A DNA stretch of 64,000 nucleotides from a virus (IMGVR_UViG_3300034111_001607:1-64000), one strand, 5' to 3'. Counted from the first letter of the stretch, positions 26,881-35,712 are shown. A program made the numbers and translations. Notes: a model not told the origin generated them from the letters alone.

Positions 26881-27531
26881 TTAAAGTAAATCTTTTATTC
26901 TTGAATATTTATTGATTGTTTGCGAAATCCAACCATCGTGAAAACCCGAACAGTCGCATAGATTTTTTCTTATATCAACAATATCTGCTGAATACATTTT
27001 TAAGGCTTCAATTATGTCTATTGGTAAATTTGTAAAATCGTTGTCCTCAAAACCACCAGCATAAGAGGTTTGAATATTGTTTTGAACTTCATAAAAAGAA
27101 AGGTAGCAACTTTTTAAGTTAAAAATGTATGGTGTGTTGCTTTGTTCTGTGGTAAAGTAGTAATTTTCAGTATCAAGTACTGTTTTTGCATCTGTGTTAT
27201 TCCAGTCACAAGGGTGGTATAAAACATCATTAACACTTCTTATGTTCAAATGTATTAACTCCGCTTGAAATGTCTCGTATATAGGGCTTTGTAGGCTTCG
27301 TATTGATGCTTGAAATGTTTGGTCAAGTATAAGATAACCTGAAACGGCTTCAAACTGTTCAACTGCCTTTGGTATCACAAAGTTTTCAATCCAAGTATCA
27401 AGGCTTGTATCTGTTGGGCTTGCTTCAAACCATTTTGAATACTCCTTGACATCGACAAGTGTAATAGGGTAGCTTGTTTGGTTGTAAGTTAATCTTTTTA
27501 CATTGCCAAAACTGAATTTCATTTTAACCAA
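26881..27531 (-). CDS. head-tail connector, gp6-like
   Basis: 216 residues. TLVDVKEYSKWFEASPTDTS, LDTWIENFVIPKAVEQFEAV and SGYLILDQTF match the gp6-like connector family (LxEVKxYLR, DDxxLxxLIxxA...). These proteins form the ring below the portal. It overlaps the upstream gene by 13 nt. Confidence 0.75.
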   Translation of the reverse strand: MVKMKFSFGNVKRLTYNQTSYPITLVDVKEYSKWFEASPTDTSLDTWIENFVIPKAVEQFEAVSGYLILDQTFQASIRSLQSPIYETFQAELIHLNIRSVNDVLYHPCDWNNTDAKTVLDTENYYFTTEQSNTPYIFNLKSCYLSFYEVQNNIQTSYAGGFEDNDFTNLPIDIIEALKMYSADIVDIRKNLCDCSGFHDGWISQTINKYSRIKDLL

Positions 27532-27971
27532 GTAATAGCTTCTTTGTCAAATAATTCTTGAATATCAAGACCTGCTTCTTTTATTTCAGTTTCCGTGTAA
27601 ATTGAGTTTTTACGGAATGCTGAACCGTCTTTTTGTTTATATCCACTTGTTTCAAAACGGTATTGAGTTTCTTGAATTTCCTCCTGTGGTTCAATTTCAA
27701 GTTCTTGAATTTGTTGTAATGTAATTATTGGTGTTTTAATTTCCGCATTTGCAATAATTTTGAACGCATCTTTTTGTTTTGTGCAAGTTAAAGTGAAGTG
27801 GTTAATAACCGTTCCAACACTTTTTGCAAATTCTATTGAGTAGATATTGTCTTTTTTAAATTCAAAAGCCCCTGCTTGTTTTTTATAATCTTGCAAACAT
27901 AAAACCGCTATATGTTTGTCAATTTCAAAAGCTTGGTTTGAAATGTGAATTATTGAATTTATATCTATCAT
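27519..27971 (-). CDS. virion-region protein, unknown
   Basis: 150 residues with two halves: an N-terminal part (1-90) with mixed strands, and a C-terminal repeat-like pattern GSAFRKNSIYTETEIKEAGL. It lies between the capsid genes and the connector genes, the Mu gp35 position. Mu gp35 is also of unclear function, and I could not show similarity. Confidence 0.55.
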   Translation of the reverse strand: MIDINSIIHISNQAFEIDKHIAVLCLQDYKKQAGAFEFKKDNIYSIEFAKSVGTVINHFTLTCTKQKDAFKIIANAEIKTPIITLQQIQELEIEPQEEIQETQYRFETSGYKQKDGSAFRKNSIYTETEIKEAGLDIQELFDKEAITWLK

Positions 27972-27984
27972 ATATTTTTTAAAA

Positions 27985-28013
27985 AGTTAAAGGCGTGGGG
28001 TTTATTCCACGCC
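27985..28013 (-). terminator. hairpin terminator after capsid-region genes
   Basis: GGCGTGG and CCACGCC form a perfect seven-base-pair stem (plus 27992-28013). On the minus strand it is followed by TTTAACTTTTT. It should terminate or attenuate transcription after the capsid and decoration genes and so lower expression of the connector and tail genes, as is common after major capsid genes. Confidence 0.75.
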
Positions 28014-28020
28014 GTATCAA

Positions 28021-28485
28021 CTAAGCTTGTACTGGGCTAATTGGTGCTTCTGTTTCAAGTTTTTCAACAATAACGAAAGCAGACAATGCAACCGTTCCGC
28101 CAACAGTAACAATTCTTGGACGAACGAATGCTTGCCCATTTACACCCAATGAACGGAAATGAATTGCTTTAATTCCATTTGCATTCAAAAGCGTTTGAGT
28201 GAAGGCGTCAACAGTAGAAGAGCGGTCATTTCCAAGCACTTGCTCAGGATTTGAACTTGCACTAAATGTTGAAACATTAACGCTAAAAGCGTTGTCATCT
28301 GCAACTTGCAAATCTTGAATTTGTGCCGTTCCATTTGTTCTTGAATAAACAACAAGAGACATTTTGTAAGAGACACCTTTTTCAAGTGAAATTGGTAAAC
28401 CGTTTGTAACAGTAGCGGAGTTTAGTGCAACTGGCAAAAGTGCAACCACTGTTCTCGTGCCGTAAAAATAATCTGTATTAGTCAT
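28021..28485 (-). CDS. candidate capsid decoration protein
   Basis: 154 residues, Ala/Thr/Val/Ser-rich, beta-type, no TM. It directly follows the major capsid gene and is followed by a strong terminator, the usual setting of an abundant head decoration or stabilising protein. No family recognised by sequence; the call is from context and composition. Confidence 0.5.
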   Translation of the reverse strand: MTNTDYFYGTRTVVALLPVALNSATVTNGLPISLEKGVSYKMSLVVYSRTNGTAQIQDLQVADDNAFSVNVSTFSASSNPEQVLGNDRSSTVDAFTQTLLNANGIKAIHFRSLGVNGQAFVRPRIVTVGGTVALSAFVIVEKLETEAPISPVQA

Positions 28486-28511
28486 TTTATTATAAAAAAA
28501 GTTATTAATTA

Positions 28512-29915
28512 TTAAGATATGTAACCAACTACAATCCCTTCTTGACGGACGATGTTACCACCAATGTAGTCAATCATACCATACACATTGAGCCCATCAA
28601 CAAGTCTGTCTTTGAAGCTATCATCAAGCCCCACTTCCCTTGTTGTTGTTCTTGTAAGCGTATAAGCATCACGGAAGTTTGCAAATACTGCATAAGCCTT
28701 ACCTGTATTTGTACCATCAATGATATAACCTTCGTTAATATCACCTGCCGCACTTGGGAAAGATTTATAGCCTGCAAAACCATCGTGTTGAGACGCTGGC
28801 ACAGACGCTGGGAAACTTTGAACACCAATTAATGGGAAAGTTCCATCAGCAGTTCTAATTCTTGCAATACCGTTTGTGTAATCAAAGTATTCAATTTTCA
28901 AGTGTCCATCAGAAGCAGGCTCGTTGTATATTTGTTGCAACGCTTGTCTGTCAATTAAACAAACCGCACCACGAAGATACTCACTTTTCAAGCGTGAAAC
29001 AAGAAGTGATACATCTGTCAAAGACAATGTATCCGCTACTTGCGTTGGAACAACTTGATTGGCTGGGAAAGTTAGTGCTTTTGGTAAAATACCTTGGATA
29101 CCTTTACCAGATACTACTTTACCATTTAAAATCTTCCTTGCAATTTGTTTAGATAGTTGTACATCTAATGCACGCAATTCAGCGTCAATTGGATTTGAAC
29201 GGTATTCACCTGCACGAATGCCGTGTATAACTGTGTCTGTGATGTAATTCCAAGCCTTAACTTTTTCAGGTTGAATATCAATTTGTCCCCTTTTGATAAC
29301 ATCTTTTTTTTGCTCAACAGACATACCTTCAAGAACTTCTTGCGGTGGTAGAACACTTATGTCAATTGTATCATATACAACACCTTTAATAGAAGAGGCA
29401 GTTACTATATTTACAAGGTTCACAACAGGGGAGGAAGTTTGCAGGTTAATATCAATTTCACCAAGATTTCTCATTTCACGCTGTAATGCACCAACACTTG
29501 TATTGTTATAAGAAACCAAAGATTTAAATACATCGCAGTCAATTTGTGCTTTTTCACCACTAATTGATTTTGCAATAGCGTCTTTTACTTCTGCTTTTTC
29601 CAAAATTGAAGTGTTTTCTCCACCACTCATCTTGCCTTGTGTCCTGCTTGATTTCTCAATTTCTTGAAATCTCAAGTCGTGTTCTTGCAATTTTTCATTG
29701 TTAGACTTTTGAATTTCAGCAACCTTAGCAACCTTTGCTTCCATTTTTTCTTCCATTGATTTTTCAATTTCTTCTTTTGATTTTGCAATTTCAGCGTTTT
29801 TTACTTGAAATTCAACAAGTTTAGAAACTGATTTTGTTAGCTCAGCTTGGCTTTCCATTAATGCTGGAATTTGTGCCAAATGTTCTGCCACTTTTTGTGG
29901 TATCATTTCGGACAT
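28512..29915 (-). CDS. major capsid protein, HK97 fold, with N-terminal scaffold domain
   Basis: 467 residues. The first about 105 form a charged coiled coil (KEEIEKSMEEKMEAKVAKVA), the delta domain that acts as internal scaffold and is removed by the protease. The rest is HK97-type: ARKILNGKVVSGKGIQGILP, VSLLVSRLKSEYLRGAVCLI, and a C-terminal TLTRTTTREVGLDDSFKDRL. The cleavage point is probably in the stretch around residues 95-125. Gene order protease, capsid is standard. Confidence 0.9.
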   Translation of the reverse strand: MSEMIPQKVAEHLAQIPALMESQAELTKSVSKLVEFQVKNAEIAKSKEEIEKSMEEKMEAKVAKVAEIQKSNNEKLQEHDLRFQEIEKSSRTQGKMSGGENTSILEKAEVKDAIAKSISGEKAQIDCDVFKSLVSYNNTSVGALQREMRNLGEIDINLQTSSPVVNLVNIVTASSIKGVVYDTIDISVLPPQEVLEGMSVEQKKDVIKRGQIDIQPEKVKAWNYITDTVIHGIRAGEYRSNPIDAELRALDVQLSKQIARKILNGKVVSGKGIQGILPKALTFPANQVVPTQVADTLSLTDVSLLVSRLKSEYLRGAVCLIDRQALQQIYNEPASDGHLKIEYFDYTNGIARIRTADGTFPLIGVQSFPASVPASQHDGFAGYKSFPSAAGDINEGYIIDGTNTGKAYAVFANFRDAYTLTRTTTREVGLDDSFKDRLVDGLNVYGMIDYIGGNIVRQEGIVVGYIS

Positions 29916-29930
29916 ATAGTTTATAAATAA

Positions 29931-30695
29931 TTATTTTTTTGTTAAAAGATTGTCAACTTCACTCCAAAAGGAAGCTTCGTTGTTTTGAACCTGTGCAGGC
30001 TCTTTAGATTGGCAGTCCTGTGCAGGACTTGAATTTCTTTTTTCAATAACACCTTGATATGCTCTTAAAAATTCTGTGCATTGACTTTGTGTTAAATTTG
30101 TGTTTTTACGCAAAAACTCTTCGGCTCTTGAAAACGAAGTTATGTTTTTTAAAATATTATCAAAGTCTTCCATATTTTTCATAATATCTGCCCTTGCTTT
30201 CAAGTTGGCAGGGTTTTTTGTTGTTGAAAATTCTTTCATTATACCTTTGTGTATGATAAAACGACCTCCCTCAAGTGGTGTTGTCATTGCTTTTTGAATA
30301 CCAACTGAAAAGCCAAGCTCTCCGTCTTTGTATAATTGTGGTAGTTTTTCCCAAGTGCTTTTGTGAATTTCTTTTGCTTCGTTTGCAACCTGAAACAAAC
30401 CATAAACACCTTTATTGGTATCTTTTATTTCAATAGGCTCTGCAGATAAAACAATATAAGGGTTGTGTTCGTGGAACACTGAAATTGTTTTTTCTTTGTT
30501 GTAAAATTTTTCAATATCTTCGGCAAACGCACCTTTTTTAATAATATCTCCTTGACGGTCTTTATTTTCATAGTATGCTACATATCCACCAAAAACACCT
30601 TTAATCTTGTCAAATTCATCTAAAGAAATTCCTTGACTTTTATTAATATACTCAACTTCTTGAAATTGCATATTTTCTGCCACTTTATAAAACAA
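29931..30695 (-). CDS. prohead protease, HK97 U35 family
   Basis: 254 residues. FGGYVAYYENKDRQGDIIKK near the start, then VFHEHNP (His75/His77) and GELGFSVGIQ (Ser130) provide the catalytic His and Ser of the family; KEFSTTKNPANLKARAD follows as usual. It trims the capsid scaffold domain and itself before packaging. The last 60 residues are low-complexity and probably self-cleaved. The gene opens the minus-strand late operon and faces a plus-strand unit across a symmetrical promoter region. Confidence 0.9.
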   Translation of the reverse strand: MFYKVAENMQFQEVEYINKSQGISLDEFDKIKGVFGGYVAYYENKDRQGDIIKKGAFAEDIEKFYNKEKTISVFHEHNPYIVLSAEPIEIKDTNKGVYGLFQVANEAKEIHKSTWEKLPQLYKDGELGFSVGIQKAMTTPLEGGRFIIHKGIMKEFSTTKNPANLKARADIMKNMEDFDNILKNITSFSRAEEFLRKNTNLTQSQCTEFLRAYQGVIEKRNSSPAQDCQSKEPAQVQNNEASFWSEVDNLLTKK

Positions 30696-30697
30696 AC

Positions 30698-30741
30698 TTG
30701 ACTTTTACTAAAGTAAATATAATAATTATTTGATTTGTCAA
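30698..30741. promoter_or_regulatory. overlapping divergent promoters for capsid and portal units
   Basis: Plus strand TTGACT (30698-30703) with TAATAA/AATAAT 16-17 nt on; minus strand TTGACA (30741-30736) with TATTTA about 16 nt on. The two -35 boxes sit at opposite ends and point toward each other, so the promoters overlap face to face. Polymerases could not occupy both at once, which would couple protease/capsid and portal expression. Confidence 0.55.
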
Positions 30742-30749
30742 GCAAAATT

Positions 30750-31109
30750 GTGAAAACCAATATTTTAAAAAGCCTATTTTCTAAAAATATATCTTTTGCA
30801 ACACTATATATTACCAATTGGAAGGGTTCTTGTTTGTTGCTTTACTTTGTTACATCTTACTTATTTTTACTGTTTTCGGCTTTTATTCAGCAATACATTA
30901 GAATGCTTCCACAGCCATTATTCTTAAATATTATTATCAGTGCAATTTTAATAATAACAATGGCTTTTAAAAGTTATACAGACTATATGTTATCAAAAAA
31001 CTTTATCGTAAATGAAAAACAAGCATTCGGTGGGTTTGTATTTGCAATACATTTCGTAGTAAACTTCCTTAATATAATATTTCACTGTATAACAACTTAT
31101 GTTTCTTAA
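30750..31109 (+). CDS. small three-TM membrane protein before portal
   Basis: 119 residues from the GTG at 30750; a TTG at 30735 lies inside the promoter region and is less likely. Three membrane segments are visible (about 25-48, 60-75, 95-115). Its last codons overlap the portal start by 11 nt, so they are coupled. A membrane protein in front of a portal gene is unusual; superinfection exclusion is one possibility. No family recognised. Confidence 0.5.
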   Translation: MKTNILKSLFSKNISFATLYITNWKGSCLLLYFVTSYLFLLFSAFIQQYIRMLPQPLFLNIIISAILIITMAFKSYTDYMLSKNFIVNEKQAFGGFVFAIHFVVNFLNIIFHCITTYVS

Positions 31110-32610
31110 AGAAATTGAAACCATCACTACAAAAAACATCAACAAAAGTGTATTGCAAGGAGGGTGGAATAATGGCACTCCAACCGTTTCATTTATGTAT
31201 AACAATGCAACTGGTAGCATACTTGGTACACCAAGATATAAAACATTTCAAGACGAAATACATATCAATCCAACAATACAAACTATAATCAACAAACAAA
31301 CATCAATTATCACCGAAGCAGATTTAAGATTAATGGAAAGGGTAAATGGAAAAGATGTTGATGTAAAAAACACAGAAATAAAAAAGCTTTTAGATATATT
31401 GCTAAGTCCAAACACTGCCCCTGCAATGTTGTCTTGGAATCAAATTGTAACATATTTTTTCCAAAGATATTTTTATTATGGAATTGGGGCTTTGGTATTT
31501 ACCTATAACGAAGACTTAGAAAGAGATGAACAAGGGAGGATTTTAAGAAGACAAATAATTGAAAGTTACGATAGTGAAGAAGAAAAGCAAAGAAAAATGC
31601 GTGCAAATTTACGGTATTTACGCAACTTAAATATTGATAACATACAACCTGCAAAAACCGTTCAATATTCAGATACATTTGGTAAAATAGAATATAAGAT
31701 TTCATTATATGAACAGTATACTCAAGAGCTTTCATTCACGCAAGACAAAGAATTGCAAGGATTTTATACAGCAAGGGCAAACGGAAAATATTATATTGCA
31801 TTAATCTTTGGAAATTATGATTTTTACACTTGTAAATATCAAACTTTTTTAGAACATATTAAGCCTTCCATTTTGCTTGAAAATCATATTGCAAGTACAC
31901 ATCAAAGCTTTTACCAAAACGCTTGCATGCCTTCTTCTATTATTGAGGTAATGCCATCATCAAATAACGAAGATGTAATTAAATACTTTTTTTCCAAGTT
32001 TGGAACTGCAAACGATGATAGTGAGAAATTCAAGGAAGACATGCGTGAAATTGAAAAACAATTAAAAGGCAGTGCCAATGCAGGTAAAACAATTGTTTCA
32101 AAAGACCCTCGTGTTAAATTCAATGTCATACCACTACAAATCACACCTGATGCAAATAATGCTGAAAAGTTAGTTGGAATGGCAAAGAATGATATATATT
32201 CCTTTTTTGCAGGTGGTAGCCGTACAGCATTTGAAGGTCAAACCGAATATGCAAATAATGCACAAACTAAAATCAAGGAGCTTTATGATGGTGCTATTGG
32301 ATTTATAAACAGCAATTTAATTGATGAGCTTGATAACTTCCTAAAACTTTACTTAAATGTTTTTAAAATAGTTCCACTCACTCAATTAAACAATTACTAT
32401 TTTTCATTAGATACTTCACAAATTCAATTCTATAAAGAATATAAAAAAGAAGAATTAAATCTAATGTATTCACAAAATCAATTGACTTTGAATGAAATAA
32501 GGCAGAAAAAAGGATTGCTTGACGACAACCTATCCGATTTAACCGATTTACCAAATGGAGATAAAATTTTAATTGAGCTTGGTAAAAATACAGGAATAGG
32601 TGGGGCTTAA
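31099..32610 (+). CDS. portal protein, HK97-type phage portal
   Basis: 503 residues. YFFQRYFYYGIGALVFTYNE, the long central clip/stem region, KLVGMAKNDIYSFFAGGSRT, and the C-terminal LMYSQNQLTLNEIRQKKGLL (LTxNEIRxxxGL is a family hallmark) identify a portal. Twelve copies form the DNA channel at one capsid vertex. It is on the plus strand, whereas protease, capsid and both terminase genes are on minus, which is unusual for a packaging module. Confidence 0.87.
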   Translation: MFLKEIETITTKNINKSVLQGGWNNGTPTVSFMYNNATGSILGTPRYKTFQDEIHINPTIQTIINKQTSIITEADLRLMERVNGKDVDVKNTEIKKLLDILLSPNTAPAMLSWNQIVTYFFQRYFYYGIGALVFTYNEDLERDEQGRILRRQIIESYDSEEEKQRKMRANLRYLRNLNIDNIQPAKTVQYSDTFGKIEYKISLYEQYTQELSFTQDKELQGFYTARANGKYYIALIFGNYDFYTCKYQTFLEHIKPSILLENHIASTHQSFYQNACMPSSIIEVMPSSNNEDVIKYFFSKFGTANDDSEKFKEDMREIEKQLKGSANAGKTIVSKDPRVKFNVIPLQITPDANNAEKLVGMAKNDIYSFFAGGSRTAFEGQTEYANNAQTKIKELYDGAIGFINSNLIDELDNFLKLYLNVFKIVPLTQLNNYYFSLDTSQIQFYKEYKKEELNLMYSQNQLTLNEIRQKKGLLDDNLSDLTDLPNGDKILIELGKNTGIGGA

Positions 32611-32804
32611 GGTAACTGAATAATCTTACTTTTTGTAAGTCCATTATGTGTAACAAAGATTTTTTGATTGCCTTCACTTAATATTTCTATTTCATATTTT
32701 GCATCAGGTCTTTTTGTTATAAATGGTTTACCATTTCTCCAATTCAAAAGTTCGCTTTCAAAATCTTGTAAAAATTCTTCACAGTTTATTTCATTTTCAT
32801 TCAT
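32607..32804 (-). CDS. small hypothetical protein
   Basis: 65 residues, acidic N-terminus then a basic beta part. The stop overlaps the portal stop on the other strand by 4 nt. First of three to four short minus-strand genes. No TM and no known motif. Confidence 0.5.
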   Translation of the reverse strand: MNENEINCEEFLQDFESELLNWRNGKPFITKRPDAKYEIEILSEGNQKIFVTHNGLTKSKIIQLP

Positions 32805-32809
32805 ATACT

Positions 32810-33010
32810 TTACTTCTTAAATAATTCATTAACCTCCTCTTTTCTTTTAACTACCCACATTTGTGCATCGGATATTTTAACTTTTGGATTGTCTATGTTA
32901 TCCCACATAAGATGACAATATTTTCCTTGTGCGGTTTCATTTGAGGGTTTGCTTTGACCCTTTTTCCAACCGAGTAAGATAAAAAGATTTTCAAGTGTTG
33001 GTTTTTTCAT
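32810..33010 (-). CDS. small hypothetical protein
   Basis: 66 residues with one Cys and two Trp (KYCHLMWDNIDNPKVKI), lysine-rich C-terminus. It follows the next gene upstream by 9 nt in one operon. Nothing recognised. Confidence 0.5.
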   Translation of the reverse strand: MKKPTLENLFILLGWKKGQSKPSNETAQGKYCHLMWDNIDNPKVKISDAQMWVVKRKEEVNELFKK

Positions 33011-33019
33011 ATACTATGT

Positions 33020-33607
33020 TTATTTTACAGTAACAACTTGAACATTATCCAAAACTCCACACGCATCAAAACACTCTTCGAGTATCGACTCCATATTATT
33101 ATCAAGAAAATCTTGTAATTCCTCTACAAAGGAGTTCATTTCGTCATGTTTGTTAATAAAAGCGTGGTGTTCTTCTGGTGTTAGAAGTGTAGTGCTATGA
33201 TATTGTTTCAAAATTGTGGTCAATTCGCTATCTTCATTCACCCTTTTATACAATTCTTCATAATTTATACTTTTATAGCTCTGTATTTTCGTTTCGGGAT
33301 ATTTATGCTGTATCACATTGAATAGCTCTGAGATATTAATTCTGTCGTATACACTACCTCCATAAATACGGTCTAATGGGTATTTTTTATTTATCTCCGA
33401 AGTTAGAAAGTCTTTTGTTTTTTCAACAGCACCACGAATTACTTCCCTTGACCAACCAAGTATATCATGAGGCAAGCTCTCTCGTAGGTAGTGTGCGGCA
33501 ATTTTTTTAAAATTCTCTTTGTTTACTATACATTCCCTTGATACGACGCTGTCTTTATCTCTCACGAGTTGGTATCTTATATAAATATCTTTATCATTGT
33601 TTGTCAT
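33020..33607 (-). CDS. hypothetical protein, 195 residues
   Basis: The start is taken at the ATG at 33607 (MTNNDKDIYIRYQ), not an ATG 30 nt upstream. The leader ACAACTAAT lies 12 nt before 33607, close to the 8-10 nt spacing seen at several other starts. Soluble, charged, mostly helical; contains NISELFNVIQHKYPETK and a helical acidic C-terminus. No family recognised. Unrelated in appearance to virion genes, so probably an early accessory protein. Confidence 0.6.
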   Translation of the reverse strand: MTNNDKDIYIRYQLVRDKDSVVSRECIVNKENFKKIAAHYLRESLPHDILGWSREVIRGAVEKTKDFLTSEINKKYPLDRIYGGSVYDRINISELFNVIQHKYPETKIQSYKSINYEELYKRVNEDSELTTILKQYHSTTLLTPEEHHAFINKHDEMNSFVEELQDFLDNNMESILEECFDACGVLDNVQVVTVK

Positions 33608-33626
33608 ATTATTTTGTATTAGTTGT

Positions 33627-33794
33627 TTATATATCAAAAATTTTGCATAAAACCTTATGTATGTCGTGCATTATAACGCCACCAATGGCAATGTAAAAAG
33701 TATGGGAACTTTCTACTTGGAAGAAGTGTTTCACTGTTATAAGTAATATAACCCATAGCGGTATACAAATCAAAAATCGTAATAATATTTTCAT
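33627..33794 (-). CDS. small membrane protein, 55 residues
   Basis: Starts at the ATG at 33794 (MKILLRFLICIPLWVILLIT), 10 nt after an ATAGTTATT leader and 22 nt after a -10 box. One strong N-terminal TM or signal segment, possibly a second weaker one (FYIAIGGVIM). First gene of its operon. Function unknown. Confidence 0.55.
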   Translation of the reverse strand: MKILLRFLICIPLWVILLITVKHFFQVESSHTFYIAIGGVIMHDIHKVLCKIFDI

Positions 33795-33816
33795 ATATTT
33801 TATAATAACTATATTC

Positions 33817-33846
33817 AATATATAAACATACTTTTTAAAATGTCAA
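33817..33846 (-). promoter_or_regulatory. promoter TTGACA-N18-TATATT
   Basis: Minus-strand -35 at 33846-33841 and -10 TATATT at 33822-33817, exactly 18 nt apart. The spacer is nearly the same as at 54070-54123 (TTTAAAAAGTATGTT), well beyond the hexamers. It drives the small-gene operon 33794-32607. Confidence 0.8.
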
Positions 33847-33849
33847 GTC

Positions 33850-33872
33850 TTTTTTACAATATTTGTAAAAAA
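33850..33872. repeat. A/T inverted repeat between divergent promoters
   Basis: TTTTTTACAA and TTGTAAAAAA pair perfectly around a 3-nt loop. It lies between the minus promoter (-35 at 33846) and a plus TTGACA at 33887. It could be a bidirectional terminator, insulating the two units, or an operator. Confidence 0.6.
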
Positions 33873-33924
33873 AGTCCGGAGAATTTGACATTTATTGTAA
33901 ATTCAGCCCCAAACTGTTTATAAC

Positions 33925-33970
33925 TTGACATTTCCTGCATCGGAAGTTATAAGAAGTTATCGGAAGTTAT
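33925..33970 (+). promoter_or_regulatory. promoter with three phased 10-bp repeats
   Basis: TTGACA (33925-33930), 17 nt, TATAAG (33948-33953). Three direct repeats CGGAAGTTAT, AAGAAGTTAT, CGGAAGTTAT occupy 33941-33970 without gaps, from the -10 box to 7 nt before the ATG. One repeat per helix turn would place a protein on one face of DNA, so this is a strong operator candidate for head gene 33978. Confidence 0.7.
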
Positions 33971-33977
33971 CGGGAAT

Positions 33978-34973
33978 ATGCAACAAGGTGCGAACTTCAT
34001 TCGTGAAATAGATAAAACAAAACAAATAATTGAAGCAAGATATACAAGAGAGTTTATCCGTCTTTACAAACGCATCGGAAACGACTTGATTAACTTATTG
34101 CAGAAAAACCAATCAATAAACTTTCAAGAGACTTTCAAGAACTACACGCCAGATTATGTATATCTTTTTAGAAATATCTTTAATGATACCAAAAAAGAGC
34201 TTGGTTATGGAATAAGAACGAAATTGAACTTCAACCTTTCAAATCAAGTGCTTTTAAAAAGCGTTGTAGTGAGTGAAACAGAACAGGAAAAAGTAAATGA
34301 TTTATTTGATGAAAAATACACGCTCCTTCTTAACAATAGAACTGAAGAGCTTGCAAATAATAATTTTACAAACAGTGAAGCAAATTACTTTGAAAATCTA
34401 TACACAAAATCAATAGGAATGTATGATAATTTTATTGCAGGTCAAAGACAAGAACAGTCTACACTTGGAACTGAACTTTTGGGACTTCTTTTAATTACAA
34501 ATCCATCTAAAGCAGAAAAAACACGCATAAAGTATTTACAAAGACGAACGGAAACACTAAAGCAAAATACAGAAATGCTTGTTGAGAAACGCAATAAAAC
34601 GGTTTTAAACTACTTCAAAGACAACCTTGAGGAAAAAATACCAGTTCGTTCGCAAAGCAACGCAGAATACGGCACAGGGCAAGCCTCAAGTGAGGTTAGA
34701 GAGGTAGAATATAATGCCATAAAAGAAAGCAACGCACAAACAAGCTCAGGGGTACTGGTCGCCAGTCTTATAAAAAAAGTTTGGTGGGAGCGTTCGCAGT
34801 TTATAAGAGGTGCAAGTCCAAGAATAAACCACCTTGCATTAAGTGGAAGTCAATCAAATTCGCAAGGAAACTTTTATGTTGGTGGTTATGAAGTGCCAAG
34901 CCCAAGACACTATAATTTACCAGCCGAAGAAAGTGCAAGGTGTAGGTGTGAGGTTGAATATATGATTAATTAA
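33978..34973 (+). CDS. head morphogenesis protein, Mu gpF / SPP1 gp7-like
   Basis: 331 residues. The C-terminal region has the family pattern VWWERSQFIRGASPRINHLA, a YVGGYEVPSPRHYN loop and SARCRCEVEY, the CRC cluster conserved in the Phage_Mu_F domain. The N-terminal two thirds are helical. Such proteins act with the portal in procapsid assembly and DNA ejection. On the plus strand, separated from the portal by four minus-strand genes, and under its own operator-bearing promoter. Confidence 0.8.
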   Translation: MQQGANFIREIDKTKQIIEARYTREFIRLYKRIGNDLINLLQKNQSINFQETFKNYTPDYVYLFRNIFNDTKKELGYGIRTKLNFNLSNQVLLKSVVVSETEQEKVNDLFDEKYTLLLNNRTEELANNNFTNSEANYFENLYTKSIGMYDNFIAGQRQEQSTLGTELLGLLLITNPSKAEKTRIKYLQRRTETLKQNTEMLVEKRNKTVLNYFKDNLEEKIPVRSQSNAEYGTGQASSEVREVEYNAIKESNAQTSSGVLVASLIKKVWWERSQFIRGASPRINHLALSGSQSNSQGNFYVGGYEVPSPRHYNLPAEESARCRCEVEYMIN

Positions 34974-35436
34974 GGTTTAGCTCGTAAATCATATAACCAT
35001 TTTCACTTTTCATTATAGCTACTTCGCCGTTTTTAGTTTTAGTTGTAGCGTTGATAAAGTTAAGATTATAATAAATGTCTGGGTTGCCCTTGCTTAATGT
35101 TACAATTTTACTACACTTTTTATTGCATTTAACATACTCTATCAAGTGTGTTCTTAACTTGTTAGCAATTCCACGCCTTCTGTATTTTTTATTAACAAAT
35201 AGGCTCCAAATTCTAAAACAATTGCTATTTTTAAAACGATCGTGAAGCCAAACCCCGCCGTATATATAAGCAATTGGTTTGTTATTTTTAAAATAGATAA
35301 AACACGGATCACTATTTAATGTGGAAATATGCAGTGGTACGAATGCCCCAGTCTCTTTACAAAAAGCCCGTGCCATACCATAAATTCTTTTTTTAGTTTT
35401 TTTGGTAAATTCACTATCTTGACTACTTAATATCAT
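34966..35436 (-). CDS. GNAT-family N-acetyltransferase
   Basis: 156 residues. The acetyl-CoA binding motif A is LFVNKKYRRRGIANKLRTHL (RxxGxA, about 96-115), preceded by the beta4 strand CFRIWSLFV and followed by a NLNFINATTK segment at the typical motif-B position. Acetylates an amine or protein; the substrate is unknown. Phage GNATs can modify host or defence proteins. Overlaps the converging gpF-like stop by 8 nt. Confidence 0.8.
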   Translation of the reverse strand: MILSSQDSEFTKKTKKRIYGMARAFCKETGAFVPLHISTLNSDPCFIYFKNNKPIAYIYGGVWLHDRFKNSNCFRIWSLFVNKKYRRRGIANKLRTHLIEYVKCNKKCSKIVTLSKGNPDIYYNLNFINATTKTKNGEVAIMKSENGYMIYELNLN

Positions 35437-35690
35437 ACCGTTTTCATCAACTCAATGGGAGGCTCTTCACTGCCAAGACTAATCTCGCTTACTTTAATCA
35501 TTTCTAAAACTTTTTTATAAACTTCTTGTCTTTCTTCTTTGGTTGGAAATTCCCACCAACAAACACGCATATTTTCGCTATAAAACTCTATTATGTATGA
35601 CATACCATAACATTCTTTTTGCTCGTGAAATCTAATACAATATATCAGGAAGGTATTAATTGGCGGTTGGCTTTTGTATTTTATAAACAT
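35433..35690 (-). CDS. hypothetical protein, 85 residues
   Basis: Starts at 35690, 9 nt after ATAACTAAT. Contains MRVCWWEFPTKEERQEVYKK, a mixed alpha/beta small protein. Coupled to the acetyltransferase by a 4-nt overlap, so perhaps related in role. No family recognised. Confidence 0.55.
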   Translation of the reverse strand: MFIKYKSQPPINTFLIYCIRFHEQKECYGMSYIIEFYSENMRVCWWEFPTKEERQEVYKKVLEMIKVSEISLGSEEPPIELMKTV

Positions 35691-35712
35691 ATAATTTGTA
35701 TTAGTTATACAT

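Noticed and set aside
33608-33637. Longer start for the 33020 gene (ATG at 33637)
   Set aside because: It would place the start upstream of the ACAACTAAT leader element and inside the previous gene; the ATG at 33607 lies 12 nt after that element.
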